Shown: positions 43,495 to 52,762, counted from the stretch's first letter. The stretch: DNA of 56,646 nt from an uncultured Verrucomicrobiota bacterium (GCA_949285835.1 CASEAR010000110.1:1-56646), one strand, 5' to 3'. Translations and numbers: made by a program. The notes: generated by a model not told the origin, from the letters alone.

Positions 43495-45615
43495 TCAAAG
43501 CGGATGTCCGGAAGGCGCCCCCGCCCCGCCGGTCAGAAGCCTGAACCCGGCGGGCTCCCTGCCGGAGTGGCGCGTATTCCACTCCCACCTGTCCGTGCCG
43601 CGCGCCGCCGTCACCTCCACAATGAACGATTCCTGCCCCGTTCTGACCAGTTTCACAGACGGCTCTCCGCCCCAGAGGCCGAACACCGACGCCACTCGCA
43701 CCGAATCCGTCTCCGCCGTAAGCACCAGTTGCCTCCACCCCAGACTCTTCCCATGGTCATCCGCTGTGGAAACGGCAAACGACTGCACCATTGCGGCGTC
43801 GCAAACTGTCTGCATGGAGCACCGCTGCGTTTCCGACTCCAGAGTGTATCTCATGACCTGCCCCTCGGCGGCAGATATCCCGCGCGCCTGCATCAGCCAG
43901 TCCACGTGCACCTTCTCGGGTGCGCGAATGTCATCCAAAACTAGAACGTATTCCCCGTTCTTCCAGACGAATATCCTGCGGTATCTGTCCAGATCCGGCC
44001 TTGCCGCATTCCTTCCGCGGGCAGGCTTGATCGCTTTGTACGAACCCGCCGCCTCTCCCTCTATTACGGTCAGATCCCCTTCGCTCCGGTATGCGGTGAC
44101 AAACGCCATCTCCGTCATATCGACGCGGCCAACGGCAGGCTGCGTCCACATCTTCCCCTCGGTTCGCCCGGCGGACTCCTGACCTACTCCGTTTATAAGG
44201 ATCGTATTGTGATTCGACGACTTTTTGCTGTTGGAATACCTGTCCGTCTCAGCGAGAGTTTCCCCTCCGATGTGCAGAGTGAACGAATTTGCATCGGGAT
44301 CATCATGCGCCACGTTGACGTACCTGTATCCGTTTTCGTTTCTGAACCTGTTCAAAGTAAGTCCGCCAAAAGGACCGCACCGGAACATTGCCGCCCTAGC
44401 GTCATCCGACCAGTCCTCCCGAATGAACAAGGTGCCTATGTCTTCGAACATTCCCGCAGAAGGAAGTTTTGCCTCCGCATCCGCAGGCAGCGCCGGATCG
44501 GTCCAGATTATATCCATCCATGCGTACGCAAAAGCGTCCGGGGACGCCTCCCTGAATTTCCTCACCATCGCGTTCAAATCCGCCTGTCCATGCTCCGAAA
44601 CCGCCTTTAGCAGATACCCGTTGTAGTGCCCCAGCCCGCTTCCGTCGCCGTATGAAAACGAGTCCCTGAGCCCCGGCAGCAGCGAATGTATTCTGAACGC
44701 CGCCGCATTTTTGAAAAAATCCGACTTCAGATACGGCGCGCCGAACGCCCTGCCACCCGCCTGCATCGCAAGAGTAAGATGCGAGGCGCCGAACACAAGA
44801 TACGATGCAGACTCGTGGCTCGTGCCGTCCTGCGGGAGCCACGCCGCCACAAAATCCAGCTCCTTTTTTATCTCCGACAGAAGCCAGTTTTCTGACGGGT
44901 CCCCGTTCGCCGCGGTAAGCGCGGCCAGCGTCAAACCGGCGTCCCTGTGCCATCTGTGGTTGTTCTGCGGGTCTCCCTGCCAGTAATGCGTTCCGCTGTT
45001 GCCCATCAGATGGCCGCCGTAATACTGCCACCTGGCCATAAGCATAAGTTTCTCCCTGAAACGCTCGCGCAAGTCCGGATCAAGGTCGTCATACAGCCAG
45101 TCGAATGCAAGCGCGGCGCCAATCATGATATTGGCGGAACTCATTCCGCTGTTGCGCTCCTCTCCGGTCTCCCAGTCCGGCAGATTCAGCAGGAATTCGA
45201 TGAACCCGGCCGAGTCCCTGAGCGACGCCTCGTCTCCGGTAAGGACGTAATGGAGCGCCACAGTGGGAAGCTTCCAGAATCCCTGACGCTGCCCGTCCGT
45301 GGCATCGCGCAGGAAACTCGCCGTTTTCGGAGGCTTCGAGGCCTTCCTGTAGCCTTCCAGCTTCTCCATCAAAGGCCGTCCCTCAGGCGAATTCACAAAC
45401 TTCCGCATCGCCGGGATATCCTCCCTGCTGAAAAGCAGTCTCGGCCTCGGTTCAGAAGCCGGATCCCACGCCATAGGCGGTCTGGGCGACGCCGGATCGC
45501 TTTCCGGAACCACGCTTCCCGCCCAGCAGACAGACGCCGATGCAAGCACCAGCACAAACCCGGCAAAACAGCGGCAGACCGCGCCGCCCGCCAACAGACC
45601 AATTCTAATGCCCAT
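43495..45615 (-). CDS. Secreted heparinase II/III-like polysaccharide lyase
   Basis: 706 residues with an N-terminal signal (MGIRIGLLAGGAVC then FVLVLASASVCWA). The toroid domain contains RPRLLFSREDIPAMRKFVNS, WLYDDLDPDLRERFREK, GNSGTHYWQGDPQNNHRW and DGTSHESASYLVFG; the C-terminal beta domain holds NVAHDDPDANSFTLHIGGET, SSNHNTILINGVGQ and RYRRIFVWKNGEYVLVLDD. It should degrade uronate-containing polymers outside the cytoplasm, complementing the cytosolic paralogue at 39190. ATG 45615 follows GGGGAA. It is the first gene of the minus-strand operon. Confidence 0.85.
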   Translation of the reverse strand: MGIRIGLLAGGAVCRCFAGFVLVLASASVCWAGSVVPESDPASPRPPMAWDPASEPRPRLLFSREDIPAMRKFVNSPEGRPLMEKLEGYRKASKPPKTASFLRDATDGQRQGFWKLPTVALHYVLTGDEASLRDSAGFIEFLLNLPDWETGEERNSGMSSANIMIGAALAFDWLYDDLDPDLRERFREKLMLMARWQYYGGHLMGNSGTHYWQGDPQNNHRWHRDAGLTLAALTAANGDPSENWLLSEIKKELDFVAAWLPQDGTSHESASYLVFGASHLTLAMQAGGRAFGAPYLKSDFFKNAAAFRIHSLLPGLRDSFSYGDGSGLGHYNGYLLKAVSEHGQADLNAMVRKFREASPDAFAYAWMDIIWTDPALPADAEAKLPSAGMFEDIGTLFIREDWSDDARAAMFRCGPFGGLTLNRFRNENGYRYVNVAHDDPDANSFTLHIGGETLAETDRYSNSKKSSNHNTILINGVGQESAGRTEGKMWTQPAVGRVDMTEMAFVTAYRSEGDLTVIEGEAAGSYKAIKPARGRNAARPDLDRYRRIFVWKNGEYVLVLDDIRAPEKVHVDWLMQARGISAAEGQVMRYTLESETQRCSMQTVCDAAMVQSFAVSTADDHGKSLGWRQLVLTAETDSVRVASVFGLWGGEPSVKLVRTGQESFIVEVTAARGTDRWEWNTRHSGREPAGFRLLTGGAGAPSGHPL

Positions 45616-45764
45616 TATCTTATTCCCCGAACACACCGCGCCCTGCCGCGCCGCATCTCCCTCATTCCGCCAGCCGGATTCGGAACAACGCCGCCCCGGC
45701 ATTCAACAAAACCGCCGGCCACCGTCCCGCGCCCGGCTCAGCCCGCAACGCCCGATTTTCAGGA

Positions 45765-45794
45765 ATTATATCCCGCCTCTATTGCCCAACGCAA
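45765..45794 (-). promoter_or_regulatory. Promoter of the heparinase-SGNH-LacI-heparinase operon
   Basis: On the minus strand TTGCGT (45789-45794), 18 bases, perfect TATAAT (45765-45770). The 5' leader would be about 145 bases. Confidence 0.7.
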
Positions 45795-45796
45795 TA
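45780..45796. promoter_or_regulatory. Candidate LacI-family operator
   Basis: tattgc-ccaac-gcaata is a perfect inverted repeat with 6-bp arms and a 5-base centre. It covers the -35 element and part of the spacer, where a repressor would block RNA polymerase. Confidence 0.5.
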
Positions 45797-45931
45797 AAAA
45801 ACGATTGATTCATGTGGCAAAACGCCCTGCGCGACGCAAAGCGGCGCAGCGCCCCGAATCGCAGCGCGCGTTTCCCCTCCCGCCGCGCAATGTAAATGCC
45901 GGTTTCAAAGCAAAAAAGTCTGGACTACGGA

Positions 45932-45961
45932 TTGCGGTTGAATATATCCTTTCAGTATATG
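45932..45961 (+). promoter_or_regulatory. Probable promoter of the GH106-like gene
   Basis: TTGCGG (45932-45937), 18 bases, TATATG (45956-45961), about 80 bases before the start codon and divergent from the operon promoter. Confidence 0.45.
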
Positions 45962-46043
45962 CTCTCCCCGGTATGCGCTGCGTGCGGGTGCATGCGGCGC
46001 GCGCTGCTGCGGGAAGGAACAAGTTCACTGATCGGTAAAATTT

Positions 46044-49000
46044 ATGAACAAGCAAAGCACTGTTGATTTCTTCAGGAACCCCGATGCGGGAGCGCGGGGC
46101 GCTCCGTTCTGGGCGTGGAACTCGGTAATCACTCCGGAGGAGGCCAGACGCCAGATCGAAGTCATGAAAGAAATGGGGTTCGGCGGATTTTTCATGCATT
46201 CACGCGTCGGGATGGACGTTCCATACCTCAAAGAAGAATGGTTCGACGTAGTCAAAGCTTCCATCGAAGCCGCAAAAGCCAACGGAATGAACGCGTGGCT
46301 CTACGACGAAGACCGGTGGCCCAGCGGCAGTGCAGGAGGACTGGTTACGCGCCCCAATCCGGAATTCCGCTCCAGAAGCATCGATTTTGAACTCGCCCCG
46401 TTCGGCGGAAATGAAGGCGAAACCCTCGCCGTCTTCGCAGTGAAGCCTTTTGACGGCGGCCCCGGCAGCGCGGTGACGGCGGAAGAACGCGACCCGCGGA
46501 AAGTTTTTCCCGGCGGTATAGCCTCCTTCCGCAGACTGCCCGGGAACAAAAATGCGGAGCTACAGACGGGGGAATACGCCGTGAGATTTTTCGTGCACGT
46601 CAGCGAGCCTGACTCCTGGTACAACAACGGCACATACGTAGACACCCTCAGCGTCGACGCAGTGTCCCGCTTCGTGGAAATTACGCACGAAGCGTACAAA
46701 AGGGAAACGGGCGGCGAATTCGGGAAAACTGTCCCTGGAATCTTCTCCGACGAACCCAATATGCCCAATTTTGCATGGACCGGCGAATTCCCGAGAATAT
46801 TCAGAATGATGCACGGATATGACGTGCTGGATAAACTCCCGGAAATCATGTTTCCGGTGCACGGCCGGACGTTTGTAAAAAGCAGGTACGATTTCAAAAA
46901 GACCGCCGCGCATATGTTCGTGACCGCGTTTGCCAAAACGATAGGCGACTGGTGCAGCCGCAACGGCCTGTTCTTCACCGGACATGTCCTCAGTGAAGAC
47001 ACTCTTATGGCTCAGACAATCTGCGCCGGCTCTGCAATGCAGTTCTACGAGTACATGAGCCTGCCCGGAATCGACCTTCTCACGGAATGCTGGAACATTT
47101 TCGGCACAGCCAAACAATGCGTCTCCGCTGCGCGGCAGTTCGGCCGGCGCAGAAGGCTCTCCGAAACATACGGATGCACAGGGTGGGACTTCCCGTTTGA
47201 AGGGCATAAGGCGCTGGGCGACTGGCAGCTTGCTCTCGGCATCAATCTGCGCTGCCACCACCTCGCATGGTACTCTATGGAGGGTGAAAACAAGCGGGAT
47301 TACCCGGCAAGCATCAACTTCCAGTCCCCGTGGTGGCGGAAATACCGCTTCGTGGAAGACTACTACGCCAGACTCGGGGCGGTACTCGACAGCGGCGCCG
47401 AGGTGTCCGACATCCTCGTCATACATCCCGTTGAATCCATGTGGGGCATCTTCTCTGGCACGGATTCCGCCGCCGTATCAAAACTTGAAGATGAATTCGT
47501 CGCAATACGCAATGAGCTCCTCGGCAGCCATCTCGAATTCGACTACGGCGACGAGGAGATCATGTCGCGCCACGCACAGGTTCTCAAAAACGGAACGCTC
47601 CGCGTGGGCGAATCGAAGTACAAGGCGGTTGTCGTCCCGGAACTGCTGACCATAAGAGCGTCCACGCTCAAGCTGCTTGCTGATTTCGCTTCGGCCGGAG
47701 GGCTTGTGATATCCATCGGGGAACCGCCCGCAAGAGTCGACGCAGAAGAAACCGGAGAGGCCGCGGAAGTGTTCGCCGGCTTCAAGCACAGCTCCGGCAT
47801 CTCAGGCATATGCCCGATGCTCGAGCACATCAGGCGCGTTTCCGTGAGGAGCGGCGGCTCGGAAATCCGGCAGGCTCTATGCATGGTCAATGAGAGACCC
47901 GACGGACTGGCCCTGTTCGTCTGCAATACCTCGCAGGAATTCGCAGACGCCAGATCTCAGATGAATTATCCCAAAGTCCGCTTCCGCAGAGACGAATTCC
48001 CGCAGGCCGAAATCTCCGTCAAGTATGGCGTCCGCGAAGCCTTCGTATACGAGTTTGACGCCATGACGGGCAGCATACTCACCGTAGACTCCTCATACGA
48101 CCCCGAATCGGCTCTCTGCACTTTCCGCACGTCCCTCGGGCGCTTGGCCTCGCGCCTTTTCTTCCTGACTTCCGAAAAAATCCCGGACGCCGTGACACGC
48201 CCCCCCTCAGGCCCGTCCGGCGCAGCAGTGCCGCTGCCGTGCGATTCCATGCCCGTGTCCATGGATGAAGACAACGTGATAGTTCTCGATCATGCGGAAT
48301 CTTTCGAAATAAACCACATCCCCGGAGACGCGTCTGGCGAGTTCGTGCTCCGCATAGACGACAGACTGAGAAAAACCATCGGAATGATGCCGCACGGAGG
48401 CCACATGTGCCAGCCGTGGGTCACGCGGAACGAGCCGGACGGACCATCCGCTGAATTTTCCGTAAAGTTCGCATTCGAATGCGCGGAACGCCCCGTTTCG
48501 GACTGCTTTCTCGCGTATGAAATGAGCAATTCCGCCGAAGCGTTCGTGAACGGGACAAAGGTCTCCGGGAACCGCGCCGGATTCTGGGTGGACCCCTGCC
48601 TCGCCAAATTCACAATCCCGGCAGGAATCATAAGAACCGGCCGCAATGAAGTGGTCATCAAAGGAACTTACACAAAACGCAGCACAGGACTGGAAGCTTG
48701 CTTCGTGTGCGGCAAATTCGGAGTCGACGCGCAGGGGGCGATGTGTTCCGCCCCTGCGGCGCTGTCCGCCGGAGACTGGACTTCGCAGGGGCTCCCCAAC
48801 TACACCGGCAATCTCTCATACGAGATTCAGATTCCGGACGGGGCAGTCTCTGGAGCATCCCGCGTATTCGTCAGAATACCGAAATGGAATGGCGCGGCGC
48901 TGGACGTGTCCGTCAACGGAAATACGCCGGTTATGCTCCCATGGCCGCCGTATGAAACTGAGATAACGAAGTTCCTCGCGCAGCACGATAACGTTCTGCG

Positions 49001-49169
49001 AATCACAGTCTACGGCAACAGAAGAAACGCCATGGGCCCGTTTTACTACAAAAACACGGCTGAAACCGCATGGTTCGGCTCATGGCAGCTCCGGGACCAC
49101 CAGACGTCCGAACGCGAACTGGTCGAAATGGGACTTCTGGCGCCCGTTGAAATCGCTGCCGGCAAATAG
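46044..49169 (+). CDS. Large GH106-like glycoside hydrolase (putative alpha-L-rhamnosidase)
   Basis: 1041 residues, no signal peptide. The beginning (GAPFWAWNSVITPEEARRQI, MGFGGFFMHSRVGMDVPYL, NAWLYDEDRWPSGSAGGLV) is typical of GH106-related enzymes, with later GIFSDEPNMPNFAWTGEFP (candidate catalytic acidic residues), TGHVLSEDTL and LTECWNIFG. The last ~300 residues form beta-sandwich, carbohydrate-binding-like domains (FAFECAERPVSDCFLAYEMS, NAMGPFYY). GH106 members remove alpha-L-rhamnose from pectin or other glycans; the family call is from recognition and could be a related, unclassified clan. It is divergent from the lyase operon and probably shares its regulation. The ribosome binding site is weak. 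Confidence 0.68.
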   Translation: MNKQSTVDFFRNPDAGARGAPFWAWNSVITPEEARRQIEVMKEMGFGGFFMHSRVGMDVPYLKEEWFDVVKASIEAAKANGMNAWLYDEDRWPSGSAGGLVTRPNPEFRSRSIDFELAPFGGNEGETLAVFAVKPFDGGPGSAVTAEERDPRKVFPGGIASFRRLPGNKNAELQTGEYAVRFFVHVSEPDSWYNNGTYVDTLSVDAVSRFVEITHEAYKRETGGEFGKTVPGIFSDEPNMPNFAWTGEFPRIFRMMHGYDVLDKLPEIMFPVHGRTFVKSRYDFKKTAAHMFVTAFAKTIGDWCSRNGLFFTGHVLSEDTLMAQTICAGSAMQFYEYMSLPGIDLLTECWNIFGTAKQCVSAARQFGRRRRLSETYGCTGWDFPFEGHKALGDWQLALGINLRCHHLAWYSMEGENKRDYPASINFQSPWWRKYRFVEDYYARLGAVLDSGAEVSDILVIHPVESMWGIFSGTDSAAVSKLEDEFVAIRNELLGSHLEFDYGDEEIMSRHAQVLKNGTLRVGESKYKAVVVPELLTIRASTLKLLADFASAGGLVISIGEPPARVDAEETGEAAEVFAGFKHSSGISGICPMLEHIRRVSVRSGGSEIRQALCMVNERPDGLALFVCNTSQEFADARSQMNYPKVRFRRDEFPQAEISVKYGVREAFVYEFDAMTGSILTVDSSYDPESALCTFRTSLGRLASRLFFLTSEKIPDAVTRPPSGPSGAAVPLPCDSMPVSMDEDNVIVLDHAESFEINHIPGDASGEFVLRIDDRLRKTIGMMPHGGHMCQPWVTRNEPDGPSAEFSVKFAFECAERPVSDCFLAYEMSNSAEAFVNGTKVSGNRAGFWVDPCLAKFTIPAGIIRTGRNEVVIKGTYTKRSTGLEACFVCGKFGVDAQGAMCSAPAALSAGDWTSQGLPNYTGNLSYEIQIPDGAVSGASRVFVRIPKWNGAALDVSVNGNTPVMLPWPPYETEITKFLAQHDNVLRITVYGNRRNAMGPFYYKNTAETAWFGSWQLRDHQTSERELVEMGLLAPVEIAAGK

Positions 49170-49177
49170 CGTCTGAT

Positions 49178-49663
49178 CCGTGCCCCGCGTGCACGCGAGG
49201 TAGAACACCGCAGCGTCTGCACAAATGCGGCGCGCGATTCCTGCGCGCTCGCGCGCGCGTAGAAAAACCGAGAGCAGACAACGCGCGTGCCACTGCCTTG
49301 GATTCCTGCGCGCTCGCGCGCGCGTAGAAAAACCTCAGCCGCCCAGCCGCATTGCGCTTCCTGCTTCCCGTGCGCACGCATACACGCAGGAGGGAACCGC
49401 CCTACTATGATGCCGCGGGCGCACATGCAATGTCCGTGCTCACGTGTGCGCGCGTTGAAAAGCAAGTTGTAAGAGCAGAAGTTGCTTCAGCAGGAAGCCA
49501 GTGCGCCCACATACGCGCGAATGGGCACCTAGCGCAGTCGTAGCCTCCTCCGGAAGAATATAGGCCAGTGCACCCACATACGCGCGAGGAAGAACACGGC
49601 GTCGACGTGAATAAAGCCATGGATGCGATAGGCCAGTGCGCCCACATGCGCGCACTCTCTCTT
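49178..49663. repeat. Array of eight degenerate ~27-bp elements at ~65-bp spacing, alternating purine-pyrimidine
   Basis: Elements begin near 49178, 49240, 49315, 49368, 49434, 49498, 49565 and 49633 (steps 62, 75, 53, 66, 64, 67, 68). The plus-strand consensus is about CCNGTGCGC-CACATACGCGCG-NGNAGAA. The last three share CCAGTGC(G/A)CCCACAT(A/G)CGCGC; the two at 49236-49270 and 49310-49344 are identical over about 35 bases. Every element contains an uninterrupted alternating purine-pyrimidine run of roughly 11-19 bases (for example gtgcgcacgcatacacgca at 49370-49388). Spacers are unique. The steps are not multiples of three, so coding is unlikely. The array lies between two convergent genes. 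No cas genes are near. Confidence 0.8.
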
Positions 49664-49714
49664 CCTGCGCCATGCGCGAGGGACTCGGGAAATTCCGCAA
49701 ATTCCCGGCAGGCG

Positions 49715-51592
49715 TCATTCCGACCCGTGTTCCGGACGGCGCCTGAGCAAAGACGCCGCATGGCCTACAACAAACAAAGAGCTGCAATTGTGGAGTACCG
49801 CCCCGGAAACCGGCCCCAGCACACCGGCTGCGGCAAGCGTAATGGAGACGGCGTTTATGAAGATCGAAAAGACTATGTTCAACCTTATGTTGCGCAGCGT
49901 GTCTCTGGTCATCGACACAAGAAACGGTATCATGTGAAGATTATCATGCATCAGCACAATATCGGCGGCTCCGACCGAAACGTCGCTGCCGCGGCCGCCC
50001 ATCGCCACCCCCACATCTGCCGTCTCCAGAGCAACTGCGTCGTTCACCCCGTCGCCTACCATCGCAACCGTCCCGTAACGCACCGCCAGATCCACCACAG
50101 CCCGGGCCTTGTCCGCGGGAAGCAATTCCGCACGAACCTCGTCCGCCCCGGCTGCTTCCGCCGCAACACCCGCCGCCGCCGGATTGTCTCCAGTAAGCAG
50201 CGCAATGTGTGAAACGCCGCTCCTGTGGAGCCGGCTCACGACGTCGCGGCTTTCCTTGCGGAGCATATCGCTGAGAATTATTCTGCCCGCATACCTGCCG
50301 CCCGATGAAACGTACACGACCGTCCTGCCGGAAGCCATGTCCAAATCCGCCGCGGCAGTCTCTGCCTCCCCTATTTTGACGCCGTTCTCCTCAAGCCATC
50401 CGCGCGAACCTGCCAATACGCGCTCACCGCACACAGACGCCTCCACCCCGCGCCCGTGATGCATCCTGAAACACGAAGACTCCGGCACGCCGTCCCTGAC
50501 GCCGGAAAAGATCGCCCTCCCTATGGGATGCTCCGAACCGCGCTCCGCCGCGGCCGCCAAGCGCAGCACTCCGTCCGCGTCAAAAGGCTCCGACGCCGCC
50601 ACTTTTTCCACCACCGGATGCCCATACGTCAGCGTCCCCGTTTTATCAAACGCCATTGCCCGCACCTTGCCCATCGTTTCCAGCGCCTCTCCGGACTTAA
50701 CCAGCACCCCGTTCCTGCTCAGCACCGCCATGCACGCTCCGGCCGCAGTCGGAGCCGCCAATGCAAAAGCACACGGACAGAACACAATGAGAATCGTAAC
50801 GCCGCGCACAATGTCCCCGGAAGCAAGCCATACGCACAGCGCCGCAAAAAATGCGCCAACTATCAAATATGTGGCGCATTTATCCGCAAGCCTGACAACC
50901 GGAGCTCTGGCGTCGTGCGCCTCGCGCATCATTTTTAAAATCCGGTCGAAAGTACTGTCCCCGGAGTCCGACTCCGACACCACATCCACCGTGCCGTACG
51001 TATTCACGGTTCCGGATGTCACCCTGTCTCCCGCCTTTTTTTCCACAGGTACGGATTCACCAGTCATAAGCGATTCGTCCACCGCAGTAAACCCGGACAA
51101 AACAAGACCGTCAACCGGCACCGACCCGCCCGGCCTTATGCGAACGACATCCCCGCGCCTGATCTGCGAAACCGGGACTTCCTTTTCCTCTCCGTCCTTC
51201 ACTACTGACGCGGACGACGGCGCCATTCTGGACAGGCTGTCTATGCCGTCCCGCGCCTTTTTCAGCGTGCGCGTCTCAAACAGTTCCCCGAGCGCCATTA
51301 AAAACGCAACTTCTCCCGCCGCAAATATTTCACCAATGCATACCGACGCCGTCATCGCCACGCTTACAAGCAGTCCCGCGCGAATGCTGCCCGCAGAAAT
51401 AAGTTTCCTAAGCGCATAAACCACTATTGGCACCCCGCACAATATAACCGAAATCCATGCCGGATCCGGATAAGAAACGGCGTCTGAAACCCCATGCCCC
51501 CGGCCAATGGCAAAACTCCACGCCAACGCAGGCCCCGAGATCAAAACCGACCACAACAGCCTGCCGCCGCAAAAAAACCGCGAGAAACGCAT
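49715..51592 (-). CDS. P1B-type heavy-metal translocating ATPase lacking an N-terminal metal-binding domain
   Basis: 625 residues. P-type motifs are complete: TGES in LMTGESVPVE, the membrane metal site CPCAFALAAPTAAG, the phosphorylation site DKTGTLTYGHP, HP-locus SEHPIG and the hinge MVGDGVNDAVALETADVG. About eight membrane segments can be drawn. The closing GPVSGAVLHNCSSLFVVGHA lacks the YN/MSSS pattern of copper exporters and the Asp of ZntA-type zinc exporters, so the metal is unclear. No cytoplasmic HMA domain precedes the first segment. ATG 51592 is chosen because GGAGG lies five bases upstream; 51604 is possible. No metal-responsive regulator is adjacent. Confidence 0.88.
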   Translation of the reverse strand: MRFSRFFCGGRLLWSVLISGPALAWSFAIGRGHGVSDAVSYPDPAWISVILCGVPIVVYALRKLISAGSIRAGLLVSVAMTASVCIGEIFAAGEVAFLMALGELFETRTLKKARDGIDSLSRMAPSSASVVKDGEEKEVPVSQIRRGDVVRIRPGGSVPVDGLVLSGFTAVDESLMTGESVPVEKKAGDRVTSGTVNTYGTVDVVSESDSGDSTFDRILKMMREAHDARAPVVRLADKCATYLIVGAFFAALCVWLASGDIVRGVTILIVFCPCAFALAAPTAAGACMAVLSRNGVLVKSGEALETMGKVRAMAFDKTGTLTYGHPVVEKVAASEPFDADGVLRLAAAAERGSEHPIGRAIFSGVRDGVPESSCFRMHHGRGVEASVCGERVLAGSRGWLEENGVKIGEAETAAADLDMASGRTVVYVSSGGRYAGRIILSDMLRKESRDVVSRLHRSGVSHIALLTGDNPAAAGVAAEAAGADEVRAELLPADKARAVVDLAVRYGTVAMVGDGVNDAVALETADVGVAMGGRGSDVSVGAADIVLMHDNLHMIPFLVSMTRDTLRNIRLNIVFSIFINAVSITLAAAGVLGPVSGAVLHNCSSLFVVGHAASLLRRRPEHGSE

Positions 51593-51904
51593 ATTTGCCT
51601 CCATTTAAAGAATCTTATTCTAATCTAACATGCATCCCGCAGGATGTCCACCGTATTGTTCCGCGAAAAAACGCTGGAATGCGCAAGATGGCGCGGTTTG
51701 CGGACTGCTGCCACACAAGCCCCCAGACGGAGGACTCTCAGACGCTGCGCCGCATTTTATCATTCACGACGGCCGCCAGCTTTTCGCCGTCGACCGCACG
51801 GCACGGCTTTTCCCGGATATTCCTGCCTGCCATTCCGCAGAATACCGGCCTCCGCGCATTCTCCTCCGTACGCCGGGCAGCCGCATACCCGGGCAACCGG
51901 CCGC
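51593..51904. other. Intergenic; no gene seen
   Basis: Short frames on both strands lack ribosome binding sites and protein-like composition. The region separates the ATPase start from the pseudopilin terminator. Confidence 0.5.
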
Positions 51905-51942
51905 ACAAAAAAAAGGGCGCCCGCATAATTCGCGGGCGCCCT
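51905..51942 (-). terminator. Terminator of the pseudopilin gene
   Basis: Minus strand: agggcgcccgc (51932-51942) pairs with gcgggcgccct (51914-51924), followed by a run of seven T. Confidence 0.9.
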
Positions 51943-51973
51943 GCAGGTCTTATCCAATCTGCGCCGGACAGTA

Positions 51974-52684
51974 TCAGAAATCGCTGTCTGATGACGCCGT
52001 TTCCGACGCCGATGGAATAATCTCGAGAGTGGAAGCGTTAGCGTTTGTCAGCGATACGCCGTTCATGAAAGTCTGATCCGTAACGTACTTCCTCTTAAGG
52101 GAGAGCATCGCACCGCCCTTAGAGACCGTCACAACCATGGCGTCGCCAAACGGCTTGGAGAAAGTGGCCGTGTCAAACTTGTCATTCCACGAGACCTCAG
52201 ACGTACCGAATTCAGAAATCAGATCCTGAACCGTCAGCCCGCCGAAGTTGCGTGTGAAGATAAACGGAGTCTCATCCGCGGCGTTGTCGCCGAGACCCGC
52301 GATCACATTCCAGATGCAGCCCTTCGTCTGGAAATCATTGATATCCGTCGCAGCACCCACACCGCCGCCGGCAAACGTCGCGAATCCTATTTCCAGCACT
52401 TGCTGCTCGATCAGCTTCTTAAAGTAGTCATTGCTCGTCGTGTACTTGCCGGTCGACGGCCACACGGAGCCTTTGCTCATGGCTTCACGCTCCGTATTGG
52501 CGGATATGATGCCCATGACTATGTTTTTGCCGTTGTTGCCGACCTTAATTCCGTTTGCATTCTGCAGAGCTCCCTGAATGGCAGGGAAGAGAAGGCCTGC
52601 AAGGATACCGATAATCGCGATCACCACGAGAAGCTCAATCAACGTAAACGCCGAAAGAGCAGTCTTCTTTTTTGAATTTTTCAT
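51974..52684 (-). CDS. Type II secretion/type IV pilin-like protein (pseudopilin)
   Basis: 236 residues. A short basic leader ends before the N-methylation motif FTLIELLVVIAIIGILAGLL, which is processed by prepilin peptidase and methylated at Phe. The rest is a soluble globular tail (DNAADETPFIFTRNFGGLTV, RKYVTDQTFMNGVSL) without a recognised domain. Orphan pseudopilins of this kind are greatly expanded in Lentisphaerota and related PVC bacteria. No secretion genes flank it. It has its own promoter, a strong GGGGGGA site and a terminator, so it is an independent, probably well expressed unit. Confidence 0.9.
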   Translation of the reverse strand: MKNSKKKTALSAFTLIELLVVIAIIGILAGLLFPAIQGALQNANGIKVGNNGKNIVMGIISANTEREAMSKGSVWPSTGKYTTSNDYFKKLIEQQVLEIGFATFAGGGVGAATDINDFQTKGCIWNVIAGLGDNAADETPFIFTRNFGGLTVQDLISEFGTSEVSWNDKFDTATFSKPFGDAMVVTVSKGGAMLSLKRKYVTDQTFMNGVSLTNANASTLEIIPSASETASSDSDF

Positions 52685-52762
52685 TTTGGGAATCCCCCCT
52701 GTTTTGTTTTGAAATCCTAACGATGACGCAAAGCGCCCCGCGCCGTTTTACTTGTGTACCGG

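Noticed and set aside
42185..44182. 665-codon plus-strand frame
   Set aside because: Antisense to the SGNH esterase and the secreted lyase; His/Arg/Pro-rich with no domain.
49178..49663. CRISPR array
   Set aside because: The spacing resembles one, but repeats are highly degenerate, steps vary from 53 to 75, and no cas genes or leader are present.
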